A DNA stretch of 64,000 bases from Photobacterium sp. SKA34 (GTDB lineage: Bacteria; Pseudomonadota; Gammaproteobacteria; Enterobacterales; Vibrionaceae): assembly GCF_000153325.1 (NCBI RefSeq), contig NZ_CH724141.1, forward strand, positions 569,185 through 633,184, written 5' to 3'. Shown here in pieces: positions 1 through 8,861 of this stretch. Each line of letters starts with the position of its first letter. The first letter of the stretch is position 1. Both the position numbers and the translations under genes were made by a program. The notes beneath the pieces were generated by a model, which made no database searches, was not told the DNA's origin, and saw nothing but the letters and a program-made list of their open reading frames with translations.

Positions 1-305
1 AGCCTGAACTTCTGTTAATGGATGAACCTTTTTCATCTCTTGATATGTTCACGGCAACACGTCTTAGAGATGATATTATTTCATTGTGGGACTCAAATAA
101 CCTTAAAACTAAAAGCATTGTAATGGTAACCCACAATATTGATGAAGCAATCACAATGGCTGATCGTATCATTGTGATGAGTAGTAACCCTGGGCGCATT
201 CAGAGCGATATTAGTATTGAGCAGTCACGACCAAGAAACCTAAATGATAAAGCTTTAAGCTCCTTAAAAGCAGAAATTATCGAACAATTAATGCACAACG
301 AATGA
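1..305 (+). CDS. ABC transporter ATP-binding protein, C-terminal part (nitrate/sulfonate/taurine type)
   Basis: Cut by the window's left edge; the frame is open from base 3 and the true start lies upstream. The visible part begins with the Walker B region (LLLMDEPFSSLD), followed by the switch histidine in VMVTHNIDEAITMADRIIVM and a C-terminal tail with SSNPGRI. In the family this pattern belongs to ATPases of importers for nitrate, taurine, aliphatic sulfonates or pyrimidine-like compounds, which energise uptake at the inner membrane. The substrate cannot be told because the permease and binding-protein genes are outside the window. It is closed by a terminator about 20 bp after the stop codon. 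Confidence 0.85.
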   Translation, partial: PELLLMDEPFSSLDMFTATRLRDDIISLWDSNNLKTKSIVMVTHNIDEAITMADRIIVMSSNPGRIQSDISIEQSRPRNLNDKALSSLKAEIIEQLMHNE

Positions 306-324
306 ACAATTTGTAACGAAAGAC

Positions 325-360
325 AAAAGCTCGTAAAGACAAGGATCTTACGAGCTTTTT
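325..360. terminator. Bidirectional intrinsic terminator
   Basis: Perfect 12-bp stem (AAAAGCTCGTAA with TTACGAGCTTTT) followed by a T run on the plus strand and by TTTT on the minus strand. It sits between the convergent ABC ATPase gene and the small minus-strand gene and probably serves both. Confidence 0.8.
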
Positions 361-363
361 AGC

Positions 364-642
364 CTATTTTTCTACCTTAAACAGCACTTTTCGAGCAGGG
401 GTTTGCAATAAAATTGCTTGCTGTTGCAATCTTGATTGAATGAGTTCGCACATTTGTTTTTTGACATCATCAGAAGGCATTGCATCATAAACACAAGTGA
501 CCGTTAAACTGTCTGGGAAATTTTGGTAGTCAACTTTATGCGTTAGCCATTGAAACCCTTGATCTTGTTCTTGAACAAGGTGACATACCTGAGTTAATAC
601 AGAGACAATAGTATTATCTCGTTTTTTATCAGTTTTTCGCAT
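364..642 (-). CDS. Conserved Vibrionaceae hypothetical protein (often labelled 'Fis family regulator')
   Basis: About 92 residues, soluble. An upstream in-frame ATG exists at 654, but starting at MRKTDKK fits my memory of Vibrio relatives that begin in this way. Those relatives often carry a 'Fis family transcriptional regulator' label; I see no Fis-like helix-turn-helix here, so that label should not be trusted. The body has a conserved-looking GFQWLTHKVDYQNFPDSL stretch and a mixed alpha/beta composition. It stands alone between the convergent ABC gene and the ABM gene. Function unknown. Confidence 0.7.
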   Translation of the reverse strand: MRKTDKKRDNTIVSVLTQVCHLVQEQDQGFQWLTHKVDYQNFPDSLTVTCVYDAMPSDDVKKQMCELIQSRLQQQAILLQTPARKVLFKVEK

Positions 643-661
643 TACTACATCCATAAATTAA

Positions 662-692
662 AAATGCCCTAGCCATTGATTATAACTAAGGC
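662..692 (-). terminator. Weak intrinsic terminator after the ABM gene
   Basis: An imperfect hairpin (GTGCCTTAG paired with CTAGGGCAT on the minus strand) followed by five T. It lies just downstream of the ABM monooxygenase stop codon. Confidence 0.45.
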
Positions 693-727
693 ACTGTGTC
701 ACATTTTGAAAATAATTTTATAAGCTG

Positions 728-1081
728 CTATACATCAAAACACGGCGCATCATAATCATAACCTTCATCACTATAAGCTGTGACAATAGCATCTTCGACT
801 AATCCTGCAGGGTCTTTAACTTGGCTATTAAAGAAATGTTGGATTTGTTTACGTCGACCATGAGCGGCCCAAGATTCAGCATCTTGCCAGATTTCGTTAA
901 AAACAATCGGATAATCATTTCGAGTTGCACTTGGGTGATCAATCTGACGCGTCAACATATATTGAACACAACCTTCTTCACGGTAAGAATCCGGCTCTAA
1001 TGATTTTAGCACGTCAAATAATTCAGCTTCTTTCCCTGCTTTTGGTTTAAATTGAGCAAGTACATATACTCGGCTTGTCAT
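728..1081 (-). CDS. ABM-domain (antibiotic biosynthesis monooxygenase / YgiN-like) protein
   Basis: 117 residues when started at the ATG at 1081, which has AAGGGG about 7 nt upstream; the longer frame to 1126 adds 15 residues with no family counterpart. The protein begins RVYVLAQFKPKAGKE and has a central VFNEIWQDAESWAAH stretch, the usual pattern of small dimeric ferredoxin-like ABM proteins. The family includes quinol monooxygenases such as E. coli YgiN and many proteins of unknown substrate. It is a single-gene unit, so context gives no substrate. Family assignment is good; reaction is unknown. Confidence 0.8.
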   Translation of the reverse strand: MTSRVYVLAQFKPKAGKEAELFDVLKSLEPDSYREEGCVQYMLTRQIDHPSATRNDYPIVFNEIWQDAESWAAHGRRKQIQHFFNSQVKDPAGLVEDAIVTAYSDEGYDYDAPCFDV

Positions 1082-1203
1082 TATCATTCCCCTTCTTGTG
1101 CCATGTTTTACGTATCGGTAAATCAAAACTTTAACGTATCAATGTTTACAAAGATACTTGTTACTTCTTTGGTATTTCTATTTTGTTATCTCAATACCAG
1201 TAA

Positions 1204-1232
1204 TATAAAAAAGCGACCCCGAGGGATCGCTT
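1204..1232 (-). terminator. Intrinsic terminator of the BCCT gene
   Basis: On the minus strand AAGCGA pairs with TCGCTT around a GC-rich tip, followed by six T. It is about 30 bp past the BCCT stop codon. Confidence 0.75.
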
Positions 1233-1263
1233 AATGATTGCATTAACTCTTTAACGTTAGCTA

Positions 1264-3183
1264 TTAAGCTGTTGCTTCAGTTATTGCTGCTTGTTCTTTT
1301 TCTTTCATCAAGTCATTGAAAACAACACGTGCTTCCTGTGCTTGTGCTGATGCTTCAAGCTTGGTTTCTTTCGCTGCCATCGCTTCTGTGGTTAGGCGGT
1401 GTAACTCTTCTGCTAATTCAGCAGGAACTTCACCCATATCCGCGCCACTATCACCACGAGCTAATGCTTCAGCTCGAATAGTTTTTTTAATTTTCCAGAT
1501 GGCATTCAGTGCATCACGCTCAGCATCTGCAGCTTCAATTGCAACATCTTTTAATTGCTCAAACTTCGCTAGCGCCATGCCTTCTTTTGACCATGGATCA
1601 ACATCGGGTAAATCTTCGATATTAATAACTGGATCTTCGTAGCCTTCTTGATGACTCAAGTCTAATGTTGCAGCTTTAACTGCTGAAATCATTAGCATTA
1701 CAGTAATTAATAGTAATGGTAAACCACCTACAATCGCCGCAGTTTGAAGCGTTGCTAGCCCCCCCATAAACATCAGTACCGATGGCATGAACGACATTGC
1801 AAAAGCCCAGAATAAACGGTTCCAACGCATTGGTTCTTCTGTTACATCATTCTGTACTACAGATGCCAGAATGTATGAGATTGAGTCAAACGTTGTTGCT
1901 GTAAAGATTAAACACAACAATGTAAACACGGTAATAACAAGCGTACTAAACGGTAGCTGCTCAAGAATAGAGAAGATTGCTTTAGTTGCGCCCTCTGCAT
2001 TCAGGATTGAAACCACATCTAGTTGGCCTGATAACTGCAGCGATAAACCAAAGTTACCTAGTACCATAAAGAACAGGAAACAGCCCATTGAACCAAAGAA
2101 GATAGAACCTGCAACCATTTGTTTAATTGTACGACCACGAGAAATACGTGCAATAAACAAACCCATACTTGGAGCAAATACTAACCACCACGCCCAGTAG
2201 AAAATTGTCCAATCTTGTGGGAAGTGAGTATCTTCAAAAGAACCGTAACCACCGAAAGGTTCAGCCCATGTTGCCATTACAAAGAAGTTAGACAACATAC
2301 GACCTAGAGAGTCTAAGCCCGTTTCAAGCATGAAAATAGTAGGACCCACTGCAAGGATAAACGCAAGTAAACCTAACGCACCCCAGAAGTTGATATTACT
2401 TAGGATCTTAATTCCTTTTTCCATACCCGCATAAGCCGAGTAACCAAAAATCACAGTACAGATCAGTAATACGAAAATTTGTGTTTCTGTATTTTTTGGC
2501 GTACCGAATAAATAGTTTGCACCTTCAGTTATAAGAGGAGCGGCTAAACCTAATGTTGTTGCACCACCACCTAGTAGACCAAAAATGAAAAGAACATCGA
2601 TAACTTTACCTGTCCAGCCGTAGCTACGCGCTTCACCGATAACAGGCATTAATGCTGCAGAAACTTTTAATACAGGCTGCTTACGAACATAGAAGAAATA
2701 AGCAATTGGCACAGCCGGTACAAGGTAAATAGCCCACGCAACAGGTCCCCAGTGGAATACACCGTAAGTGGCAGCCCAGCGAACCGCTTCTTCACTTCCA
2801 GGTGTTAACTGGAAAGGCGGACTTTGGTAGTAGTAAGCCCACTCAATAGCACCCCAATAAAGAATACTTGCACCAATACCACCACAAAATAGCATTGCAG
2901 CCCATGATGCTGTTTTAAACTCAGGCTCTTCATCTGCATCACCCAATTTAATTTGGCCAATATCAGAGAAAATAATGTAAACCATAAAGAATACAGCAGC
3001 CAAACCTAACGCTAGGTATAAGAAACCTAGTTTATCTGTCATGAATGTTTTTGCTGTCGCAATCCAGATTGCCCCTTCTTTAGGGAACAGGATCAGTGGA
3101 ACAACCACCGAGATCAACATTGCTAGTGCGCCAAAGAATGTTGGCTTATCGATCAACTTAAAGTTTTTTTGTATTGTGTTCAC
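1264..3183 (-). CDS. BCCT family betaine/carnitine/choline transporter
   Basis: 639 residues, with about twelve membrane segments between residues 15 and 510. The family signature WTIFYWAWW is at 325-333, and the glycine-rich CGGIGASILYWGAIEW is at 100-115. BCCT carriers take up quaternary ammonium compounds such as glycine betaine, choline, carnitine or DMSP, driven by Na+ or H+ or by exchange. The C-terminal tail of over 100 residues is charged and helical (many Glu, Ala, Lys), as in osmosensing members. The start is a GTG with AGGAAAC about 8 nt upstream; no ATG is in frame nearby. It is monocistronic. Substrate unassigned, though the tryptophan-rich pattern looks closest to the CaiT/BetT side of the family. 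Confidence 0.92.
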   Translation of the reverse strand: MNTIQKNFKLIDKPTFFGALAMLISVVVPLILFPKEGAIWIATAKTFMTDKLGFLYLALGLAAVFFMVYIIFSDIGQIKLGDADEEPEFKTASWAAMLFCGGIGASILYWGAIEWAYYYQSPPFQLTPGSEEAVRWAATYGVFHWGPVAWAIYLVPAVPIAYFFYVRKQPVLKVSAALMPVIGEARSYGWTGKVIDVLFIFGLLGGGATTLGLAAPLITEGANYLFGTPKNTETQIFVLLICTVIFGYSAYAGMEKGIKILSNINFWGALGLLAFILAVGPTIFMLETGLDSLGRMLSNFFVMATWAEPFGGYGSFEDTHFPQDWTIFYWAWWLVFAPSMGLFIARISRGRTIKQMVAGSIFFGSMGCFLFFMVLGNFGLSLQLSGQLDVVSILNAEGATKAIFSILEQLPFSTLVITVFTLLCLIFTATTFDSISYILASVVQNDVTEEPMRWNRLFWAFAMSFMPSVLMFMGGLATLQTAAIVGGLPLLLITVMLMISAVKAATLDLSHQEGYEDPVINIEDLPDVDPWSKEGMALAKFEQLKDVAIEAADAERDALNAIWKIKKTIRAEALARGDSGADMGEVPAELAEELHRLTTEAMAAKETKLEASAQAQEARVVFNDLMKEKEQAAITEATA

Positions 3184-3500
3184 TATGTTTCCTTACTGCT
3201 ACACATAGTCCGTAAAAGTAAAACCAATGTTCATCTTTTAACAACAACAACACAAACAGAAAACTTAATTGAGGCTATGAGTTTTTTTTATCAATCCTGT
3301 TTTTATTCATTTTCTGAGCACTAACCTGCATATATATTAAAAAACAGACAATAACACGTTACTGAATTAACATTTTGATACAATTGAGGTATGTAACTTC
3401 CCTCCTCACATCTCGCCCCCTCATTCAAAAGCACTCACTCTTATAGTGACTATTAACAATCTACTTATACTCTATAACTAGCCAAATCATAAATATCCAA

Positions 3501-3533
3501 AAAAAAGCGAGGCCCTATTCGGGCTTCGCTTTA
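3501..3533 (-). terminator. Orphan intrinsic terminator (minus strand)
   Basis: A 12-bp stem (AAAGCGAAGCCC with GGGCCTCGCTTT, one G-U pair) followed on the minus strand by seven T. No protein gene ends here: the LPMO gene upstream on this strand stops at 3907 and has its own hairpin at 3857. See the candidate RNA at 3501-3690. Confidence 0.8.
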
Positions 3534-3690
3534 TTAATGATGGTTAAGTTAAATCAAATAATGAGGTCATTAATAAGTATTTACTTTCACCTTTTTTGGG
3601 GCTGCTTTATTTTATATCGAGCAAGATCAAACCCCCTTGTACTTGGATCTTTAAAGGCGGAATTCCGAACTATTTTATTTGTGTTTTTAC
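3501..3690 (-). ncRNA. Candidate small RNA in the BCCT-LPMO gap
   Basis: The 720-bp gap between the BCCT start and the LPMO stop contains no credible protein gene. It does hold a strong minus-strand terminator (3501-3533) with no gene to serve. Upstream on the same strand are a TTGTTG/AAATAAAAT promoter-like stretch near 3680-3700 and a short palindrome CGGAATTCCG near 3660. Together these fit a small RNA of about 150-190 nt. The promoter is weak and the 5' end is a guess. Confidence 0.3.
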
Positions 3691-3856
3691 GCAACAACAT
3701 TGGCTAGTTTTACTTACTCTTATATTGACTTTCAATAATAGAGCATAATGATATATAAACTTTTTTAGATAAAGCACGATCAAAACTTTTTCTATTCTTG
3801 CCGAAAAAATATCTGACAAACTCATCTTTTTCTAACTTATCACATCACAATAAAGC

Positions 3857-3885
3857 AAAGCCTATACCATAAAGATATAGGCTTC
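3857..3885 (-). terminator. Hairpin after the LPMO gene
   Basis: AAGCCTATA pairs with TATAGGCTT around an 8-9 nt loop, followed on the minus strand by TGCTTTATT, a broken T tract. It starts about 20 bp after the LPMO stop codon and is the likely end of that transcript. Confidence 0.6.
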
Positions 3886-3906
3886 TCTTTTAGTTGAGAG
3901 TTGAGA

Positions 3907-5280
3907 TTACAGCTTGCGCCAAACACCCCACTCACCTGTCGTTCCAGGCTCTTCACCTTTAGTGTACCAGCCAGCTTTCCAACTTGAGCCGTTGTGAGTT
4001 GCCACATCGTTCTCGTTATATACTTGAGTTGCTGACCAAGCGCCAACTTCAGGTGTTTCACCCTCACCTAATACAACTTTCCATACTTCTGATTTACCTG
4101 GTTCATCACCTGTTGTCCACCAACCAGCTTTCCAAGTTTTACCAGCATGTGTTACTTCATCACCTGCTGAGTAAGTGGCAGACTGATTCCAACTACCCTC
4201 AGGTAATTCAGGATCAACAGGTGGAACTGGTGGTAATGGTTCAAGTTCAGCAAAAATACTTACAGCAAATGCGTACTCTTTCTCTGATACCCAAACTTTA
4301 TTGGCATGCACATTCGAAGCATCAAATTCATATTGACCTGAAGTTTTATTCCATACACCAACAAATAGTTTTTCTGAATTTAGGGCATTAATTTCAGTCG
4401 CTAGTGTTTCAATCCATGTTGCTTGGTTAGCGGCAGTGATCACTAAACGGTGATCAAACACTTCAGCGCCTGTTACTGGTGCCATTAAACGGAAACGTAC
4501 TGTTTCACCAACAGTTGGAGTTTGGTAGCCTACAGGAATAAAGTAGCCAGGAATTGCATTCATGTCACCGCCAACAACTGGTGGAGGCGTTACTTCACCT
4601 TCATTGTCAGATTGCTTAATAATAACATCACTACAGTTGTAGAAACCTTCACCTGCAGAATCAATACGCTGCCAACGAGAGTAAAGTACAGCATCACCTG
4701 AACGATCAGTTGGAAGCTTCACTTTAAAGTTATACGTTTTATATGGTGAGCCTGCATTTGGCATCACATTACCAACCGTATCAACGAGCTCTAGATCATC
4801 CCAGTTTAAAGGTTTTGAAAAATCGTGACCGGGTTTTGTTAAGTAAAACTCCCAATAAGATGGGTTATGCGCCGCAGTTGCAGTCCACACAAAATCGAAC
4901 TCACCATTTTCATCAAGCACCAGATCTGTTTTTTGCCAGTACTGAGAAGGGATATCTAAACCATCTTTTTTAGTATCACCACCTGCACATAACAAACCAT
5001 TCGGAACAGAAACTTTTACAGCTTCAATATTCTCATAATCTGCAGTGTTTGCAGCATTTTCATTTTTCTGTGTATATGGCCAACCACCATTTTCAGCAAA
5101 TAATTTACGACATGCTAAGTTTGGAGCTTGACCACCCCAGTAGTTACCGTCAGCATCACAAATAACAGTTCGAGCAGGAGGGAACTCAGCCCAACCGTGA
5201 GCATTTGCAGTACCAATTGCAGCAACATTAGCTAGAGCAAATGCTACAGATAAAGATATTTTTTTTAATTTAGATGACAT
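3907..5280 (-). CDS. Secreted chitin-active lytic polysaccharide monooxygenase (AA10) with two CBM5/12-like domains
   Basis: 457 residues. The signal peptide ends TANA at residue 27, exposing His28 as the mature first residue; with His138 (TAAHNPSYWEF) it forms the copper histidine brace of AA10 enzymes. The catalytic domain spans about 28-228. A middle module covers about 240-350 (IPGYFIPVGY... VISIFAELE) and is reminiscent of GbpA module 2. Two C-terminal aromatic modules follow (about 365-405 and 415-457), each with a KAGWWT/KAGWYT signature of CBM5/12 or CBM73. The enzyme oxidatively cleaves crystalline chitin and in Vibrio GbpA also aids attachment. It complements the ChiA chitinase at 44.6 kb. 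Monocistronic, with a long AT-rich upstream region. Confidence 0.93.
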   Translation of the reverse strand: MSSKLKKISLSVAFALANVAAIGTANAHGWAEFPPARTVICDADGNYWGGQAPNLACRKLFAENGGWPYTQKNENAANTADYENIEAVKVSVPNGLLCAGGDTKKDGLDIPSQYWQKTDLVLDENGEFDFVWTATAAHNPSYWEFYLTKPGHDFSKPLNWDDLELVDTVGNVMPNAGSPYKTYNFKVKLPTDRSGDAVLYSRWQRIDSAGEGFYNCSDVIIKQSDNEGEVTPPPVVGGDMNAIPGYFIPVGYQTPTVGETVRFRLMAPVTGAEVFDHRLVITAANQATWIETLATEINALNSEKLFVGVWNKTSGQYEFDASNVHANKVWVSEKEYAFAVSIFAELEPLPPVPPVDPELPEGSWNQSATYSAGDEVTHAGKTWKAGWWTTGDEPGKSEVWKVVLGEGETPEVGAWSATQVYNENDVATHNGSSWKAGWYTKGEEPGTTGEWGVWRKL

Positions 5281-6216
5281 TATTTTCTCTCAATAATTGT
5301 GTCGTGATCTAAGTTTTTAAATTTAAATCACTATTCTATGACCACTGTGTTAATCCAGTTTTACGATTATTTTTTCTACAGTGAAAGCGCAGAAAATAAT
5401 TCACTCTGCATTTTCAATTTATAAATCATAGAACAATAAACGTATAACAAACAATATTAATCCACACGATAAAACCATAAAAACAAAAAAACTAAGTGGT
5501 TGTTTTTAAAGAAAATAAAATAATAAAAATACGCCAAGAGAATAATTTTGTTACATTTAAATATGTTGAATTGAGATATATTTCAAAAATAATCGTCACA
5601 CGAAAAAGTTATTAAAATAAATATCATTAAATATAAAAATATATCATCAGGTAGTCAAAAAATCGACTTTAAATATGTCAACATATCGACCATTAATAAT
5701 TAAAATATTATAATCAACCTTCAATTTAATCGTTATTTTTTAAATGTTTTCCAACATTACAAGTACAGGTAAAAAAATCATTTACAACGAGTATATACGA
5801 GAACGAGGCTCAAACCACACAATGGATGATAGTGATTTTTATTAACGTTTCATTATCATTTTTAAACAGTCTTTAGTTGCAACTTATACCTTCCACCTAA
5901 GCAACAACAAATGAGATAAAGCTAAAGACTTGATGATAATTACAGTAAATAAATGCTAGCTTTGAAAGCTCTGAACTTTCTTTAAAACGAAAAACTTTTT
6001 TTTATGCTTACAGTTCCTCATTTTCGCATTCTAGATAAAATAGCGTTCAATATTTAAAGCGTTTCTTTTCTATATTTACTATTAGTGTATTTCTATATTC
6101 ATTAAATTTAAAAAATGAGATTTAGTTTCAAATATAACGTTTTATTTTTCGTGCCTTATTTAAAAACTTAAGTACAATAGGAACTAATACTTCTTTTTAT
6201 TTCAGAACCAAATTAT
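5281..6216. other. Long AT-rich intergenic region between the LPMO gene and hns
   Basis: About 930 bp between divergent genes with no protein gene I can support on either strand. It is extremely AT-rich, with many A and T runs (for example 5480-5660 and 6040-6130), as expected of DNA bound by H-NS. It must hold the promoters of both neighbours, but no single promoter stands out. Self-binding by H-NS is inference. Confidence 0.6.
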
Positions 6217-6609
6217 ATGATTGATATTCTATTAAACCTCCGTTCACTGCGTGCACAAGCACGTGAAATGTCAGTTGTAGATCTTCAAGAAGGCCTACAG
6301 AAATTCACTCAAGTTGTTGAAGAACGACGTGAGGAAGAAGAAGCGGCAAATGCTGTAAATAAAGAGCAAGAAGCAAAGCTTCAAAAATACCGTGACATGC
6401 TTGAAGCTGAAGGTATTACTGCTGAAGAGCTTGTAGCACTTTTAGGTGATGCACCAAAAGCAAAGAAAAAACGCGCTGCTCGACCTGCTAAATATACGTT
6501 TTCTGATGAAAACGGCGAAGAAAAAACATGGACAGGCCAAGGCCGTACTCCAAAAGCACTGCAACAACTGCTAGATAATGGCGCACAACTTTCTGAGTTC
6601 GAAATTTAA
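6217..6609 (+). CDS. hns: H-NS family nucleoid-associated protein (VicH-like)
   Basis: 130 residues. The N-terminal helical oligomerisation region (LLNLRSLRAQ..., about 1-65) resembles Vibrio VicH. A basic linker (KAKKKRAARP, 81-90) follows, then the C-terminal DNA-binding domain with the AT-hook-like motif TWTGQGRTP at 104-112. H-NS coats AT-rich DNA and silences acquired genes. The only start in frame is the ATG at 6217 with a poor ribosome-binding site, so translation may be weak or controlled. It is alone, with a strong terminator behind it. No other full-length H-NS paralogue is in the window. Confidence 0.93.
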   Translation: MIDILLNLRSLRAQAREMSVVDLQEGLQKFTQVVEERREEEEAANAVNKEQEAKLQKYRDMLEAEGITAEELVALLGDAPKAKKKRAARPAKYTFSDENGEEKTWTGQGRTPKALQQLLDNGAQLSEFEI

Positions 6610-6626
6610 TTTCGTGACATAAAGTG

Positions 6627-6653
6627 AAAAGTCGCTAATGAATAGCGACTTTT
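6627..6653 (+). terminator. Intrinsic terminator of hns
   Basis: Perfect 11-bp stem AAAAGTCGCTA with TAGCGACTTTT and a 5-nt loop, about 18 bp after the hns stop codon. Confidence 0.85.
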
Positions 6654-6814
6654 ACTTCTTCCTTGTATTCATCGTTAACACCTTTCCTTTACTTATCTTT
6701 TTATATTATCCGTTTTATTATTGCTATCTAGCACTAATGCAATAACAGCAAAAGATAAGAATATAAAAAGACAAATGAACTCAAAATGTTACGTTATAAT
6801 TGTATATAGACACT

Positions 6815-6918
6815 GTTATACCTAAGTGACCTAGTTACAAAATATAGTCACGGCTTTGCATTCAAAAAAATCAACCCTATGTAATCGTAGGCTATTTTCA
6901 AGTTACTTGGGTCTATAC
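6815..6918. repeat. ERIC-like imperfect palindromic intergenic repeat
   Basis: About 104 bp bounded by inverted ends, TATACCTAAGTGAC on the left and AGTTACTTGGGTCTATA on the right. These resemble the TATACCCAAGTAACTT ends of ERIC-like elements that are common between Vibrio genes. The interior is not clearly symmetric. It lies between hns and ald. I see only this one good copy in the window, so the repeat status rests on similarity to remembered elements. Confidence 0.5.
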
Positions 6919-6991
6919 GTTTTACTTAATCTATTTATTACTCCAAAAAGATAATCGTCGCTACTTTTCTATCATAGAAGGAGGTAAGACT

Positions 6992-8110
6992 ATGATTCTT
7001 GGTGTACCTAAAGAGATCAAGCCCCACGAGTATCGTGTTGGTATGACACCAACCGCAGTAAAAGAACTCACAGCTTATGGGCATCATGTCTATATTGAAA
7101 CCCTTGCGGGTAAAGGTATTGGGTTTAACGACCAAGACTATATAGACGCTGGCGGCTTTATTTCACCAACAGCTGAGCATGTTTTTTCTACTGCAGAAAT
7201 GATCATTAAAGTAAAAGAGCCCCAAACCAGTGAGCGTAAACTTTTACGTGGGGGACAAATTCTATTTGCTTACCTTCACTTAGCCCCCGATCTCGCACAA
7301 ACTAAGGACTTGATCAAATCAAAAGCTATTTGTATTGCTTATGAAACAGTCACTGATCATAACAATAAACTTCCCTTACTTGCTCCGATGTCTGAAGTCG
7401 CTGGAAGAATGTCTATTCAAGCAGGAGCATTTGCATTAGAAAAATCACGAGGTGGACAAGGTATTTTATTAGGTGGCGTCCCCGGTGTAAATGCGGCAAA
7501 CGTTGTAATAATTGGTGGGGGCGTTGTCGGTAGTAACGCTGCTCAAATGGCAATTGGCTTAAAAGCAAATGTTACTATTATCGACAGGGATATCAATGTA
7601 TTACGACAATTAGACATACAATTTAATGGTAAAATCAATACGATCTATGCGACTAATACAGCAATAGAAGATCATGTAATCAGAGCAGATCTTGTTATTG
7701 GAGGTGTACTTATTGCAGGCGCTGCGGCACCTAAACTGATCACAAAAGCAATGATAGAAAAAATGAAGTCTGGATCTGCCATTGTTGATGTTGCTATTGA
7801 TCAGGGTGGCTGTGTAGAAACATCACACCCAACAACACATGATGATCCGACTTATATTATTGATGATGTTGTACATTATTGTGTCGCCAATATGCCTGGT
7901 GCCGTTGCCCGTACCTCAACCGTTGCTTTAAATAACGCAACACTGCCTTATATTATTGCATTAGCAAATAAAGGGTATAAACAAGCACTTCTCGATGATA
8001 AACATCTACGTGATGGACTCAATATTTATCAGGGCGATATAACCTGTAAAAACGTTGCGCTATCACTTCATCTCCCTTACATAGAAGCAGAGAAAAAACT
8101 GAATGAATAA
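6992..8110 (+). CDS. ald: Alanine dehydrogenase
   Basis: 372 residues, the usual length. It opens [20 protein letters not shown], the hallmark N-terminus. The Rossmann NAD-binding motif is at about 172-178 ([11 protein letters not shown]). Further conserved blocks are the [14 protein letters not shown] region and the [19 protein letters not shown] loop. The enzyme interconverts L-alanine with pyruvate and ammonium using NAD(H) in the cytoplasm. The start has a near-perfect ribosome-binding site (AAGGAGGTAAG), which predicts high expression. It is monocistronic with a terminator just behind. Lrp-type regulators often control this gene, but I do not see a defined site. Confidence 0.96.
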   Translation: MILGVPKEIKPHEYRVGMTPTAVKELTAYGHHVYIETLAGKGIGFNDQDYIDAGGFISPTAEHVFSTAEMIIKVKEPQTSERKLLRGGQILFAYLHLAPDLAQTKDLIKSKAICIAYETVTDHNNKLPLLAPMSEVAGRMSIQAGAFALEKSRGGQGILLGGVPGVNAANVVIIGGGVVGSNAAQMAIGLKANVTIIDRDINVLRQLDIQFNGKINTIYATNTAIEDHVIRADLVIGGVLIAGAAAPKLITKAMIEKMKSGSAIVDVAIDQGGCVETSHPTTHDDPTYIIDDVVHYCVANMPGAVARTSTVALNNATLPYIIALANKGYKQALLDDKHLRDGLNIYQGDITCKNVALSLHLPYIEAEKKLNE

Positions 8111-8123
8111 AGTGCTTAAAAAT

Positions 8124-8171
8124 AAAAAGCCACTTACAAAAACTAATACTAGTTTAGATAAGTGGCTTTTT
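8124..8171. terminator. Bidirectional terminator between ald and the PEBP relic
   Basis: A 13-bp stem AAAAAGCCACTTA with TAAGTGGCTTTTT around a 22-nt loop; T runs on both strands. Confidence 0.8.
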
Positions 8172-8183
8172 ATTTAATCTCAA

Positions 8184-8640
8184 TTAACGTGCATTTGTTG
8201 GTGCAACAAGCTCTGCTTTACCAATAACATGGGCAAGAATGTTATAACCTGCTAGTGCTGGTGATGCGTTCTCTGGTAATTTAATATTCGCTGTATTTAA
8301 TGCATAAACCGTAATTTCATAATTATGTGGCTTCGCATTAGGTGGAGAGCATGCACCACCAAAGCCTTTAAAGCCGAAATCATTGGTTACCATACTTGCG
8401 CCTTTCGGCAGCGCTTTACCACCAACAGCACCCGCTGATAGGCTATGCACATCTGCAGGAATGTTAATAACACTCTAATGCCACCAGCTACTTCCTGTTG
8501 GTGCATCGGGATCATACATAATAACAGCGAAGCTTTTTGTCCCTGCAGGAAAATCTTTCCATGTTAATTGTGGCGATATATTCTTACCTGTACAGCCCCA
8601 TTGATTAAACAATTGCTGATTTTGTAAATAGAATCCTAGT
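8184..8640 (-). pseudogene. YbhB/YbcL (Raf kinase inhibitor-like, PEBP) gene with a nonsense codon and a lost 5' end
   Basis: Read on the minus strand from 8640, the frame gives the conserved PEBP core [19 protein letters not shown], then [13 protein letters not shown], then an in-frame TAG, then SVINIPAD and the intact C-terminal half ending at 8184. Family members usually have a Trp where the stop sits (WHWVV), so one TGG-to-TAG change explains it. The N-terminal 30 or so residues, including any signal peptide, are absent. The sequence beyond 8640 belongs to a LysR relic on the other strand. The 88-residue piece after the stop is not an independent gene. Confidence 0.88.
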
Positions 8641-8644
8641 TCAA

Positions 8645-8785
8645 AAGCAACTCAATGATGGCACCTTGGTTGAACGACTTAACATCATTTACATCAACGA
8701 TAAAATACCAACGTATTATCTCGTATGTCCTCAAGAAAATAAAAATAATCCAGAAATAGCTTTTTTATACAATTCGATTTTATAA
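8645..8785 (+). pseudogene. C-terminal relic of a LysR-type regulator
   Basis: About 46 codons ending at a TAA at 8785. They read [11 protein letters not shown], then PTYYLVCPQEN and PEIAFLYNSIL, the normal C-terminal end of a GcvA-like LysR effector domain. There is no HTH or start. The upstream part was lost where the PEBP gene's 5' end was also lost, so this looks like one deletion across a divergent regulator/target pair. Some bases near the junction are ambiguous. Confidence 0.75.
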
Positions 8786-8801
8786 CTACCTAAAATCAAA
8801 T

Positions 8802-8832
8802 AAAACGGATGAGTATTGTATCTTCATCCGTT
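8802..8832. terminator. Terminator downstream of the LysR relic
   Basis: AACGGATGA pairs with TCATCCGTT across an 11-nt loop. The minus strand continues TTTATTT, so it could also end the small minus-strand frame at 8862-9014. Confidence 0.65.
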
Positions 8833-8861
8833 CTAAATACCTTGTTAAATGTAACTACAAC

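Noticed and set aside
1316-2200. Plus-strand frames inside the BCCT gene
   Set aside because: They are antisense shadows of a clear transporter gene.
3984-4391. 135-codon plus-strand frame inside the LPMO gene
   Set aside because: It is antisense to the conserved CBM modules and has no family resemblance.
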